A stretch of 6,503 nucleotides of DNA from Bacteroidota bacterium (lineage in GTDB: Bacteria; Bacteroidota; Bacteroidia; JAADEI01): NCBI GenBank assembly GCA_015490475.1, contig WFXT01000062.1, positions 1 to 6,503 on the forward strand. The letters run 5' to 3'. The position numbers and the translations under genes were made by a program. The notes beneath the pieces were generated by a model. The model saw only the letters and a program-made list of their open reading frames with translations, was not told where the DNA came from and searched no databases. Shown here in pieces: positions 6,274 to 6,503 of the stretch (its first letter is position 1; each line of letters starts with the position of its first letter).

Positions 6274-6503
6274 TTAATCAGGCAAGGAAGAAAGAATTCG
6301 GAGATAGTTATTATATCTGAACTGTGGGATTTTTCCTTTTTCCACTGCATCTCTCACAGCACAATCCGGCTCATTAACGTGCAGGCAGTCACTATACCTA
6401 CATAAGTCCTGGATTTCTCTGAATTCTGGGTAAAGTTCTCTCAAATTTCTTTTGTTGAGCCCTGGAACATCAAATTCCTTAATGCCCGGAGTGTCAATCA
6501 GAT
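6274..6503 (-). CDS. rsgA: RsgA ribosome small-subunit-dependent GTPase (partial, C-terminal 75 aa)
   Basis: This is the C-terminal end of RsgA (YjeQ), the circularly permuted GTPase that acts in late maturation of the 30S ribosomal subunit. The window edge cuts the gene; 75 codons and a TAA stop (6276-6274) remain. Counting from the first complete codon, DTPG at 3-6 is the G3 motif of the GTPase domain. The C-terminal zinc-binding element follows with Cys34, Cys39, His41 and Cys47, the same C-x4-C-x-H-x5-C spacing as in E. coli RsgA. Next come CAVRDAVEKGKI and RYNNYLRIL, the conserved tail of the family. The stop lies 49 nt before the lipoprotein gene. The OB-fold domain and the other GTPase motifs lie outside the window. 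Nothing is odd in the part that can be read. Confidence 0.95.
   Translation of the reverse strand, partial: LIDTPGIKEFDVPGLNKRNLRELYPEFREIQDLCRYSDCLHVNEPDCAVRDAVEKGKIPQFRYNNYLRILSSLPD

Noticed and set aside
6225..6350. Upstream ATG at 6350 as the start of the 652-aa lipoprotein
   Set aside because: It adds 42 residues before a complete lipoprotein signal peptide and overlaps the coding end of rsgA in another frame; ATG 6224 explains the sequence better.
6127..6405. Plus-strand open frame of 92 codons spanning the rsgA/lipoprotein gap
   Set aside because: It is antisense to both rsgA and the lipoprotein start, with no motif and no plausible initiation signal.

Overview
The window looks like the chromosome of a Bacteroidota bacterium, probably an uncultured lineage, of moderate to low GC. 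The evidence is a DUF5723-type outer-membrane barrel, a membrane-anchored SurA/PpiD-like protein with the typical Bacteroidota N-terminus, a 5'-nucleotidase split over two genes, lipoprotein signals, AT-rich gene starts with little Shine-Dalgarno signal, and a perfect TAnnTTTG-type -7 element. All six recognisable genes lie on the minus strand, so they are described here from high to low coordinates. I found no RNA gene, CRISPR array, insertion sequence or phage feature.

Layout in transcription order: (1) 6503-6274, the C-terminal end of rsgA, the ribosome-assembly GTPase, cut by the window edge. (2) A 49-nt gap holding a candidate promoter and two palindromes. (3) 6224-4266, a 652-aa lipoprotein of unknown function. 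(4) 4303-2993, a DUF5723-like outer-membrane beta-barrel that overlaps the lipoprotein gene by 38 nt. (5) A 78-nt gap with a candidate promoter. (6) 2914-812, a 700-aa SurA-N/parvulin periplasmic foldase anchored in the inner membrane. (7) 849-217, a lipoprotein that is only the C-terminal, nucleotide-binding domain of a 5'-nucleotidase. (8) 251-1, the start of the matching metallophosphatase catalytic domain, with a twin-arginine-like signal, cut by the window edge. This last gene begins inside the preceding one and is easy to miss.

The common theme after rsgA is the cell envelope. The lipoprotein and barrel overlap and probably act together at the outer membrane. The foldase would help periplasmic and outer-membrane proteins fold. 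The last two genes together rebuild one UshA-like enzyme for extracytoplasmic nucleotide hydrolysis. Three gene junctions overlap by 35-38 nt, all in the same relative frame, which suggests translational coupling. There are only two real intergenic gaps, and neither holds a convincing terminator. I see no dramatic new system. The points most worth checking are the split nucleotidase with apparently different export signals on its halves, the loss of a conserved active-site histidine in the parvulin domain, and the uncharacterised lipoprotein/barrel pair.
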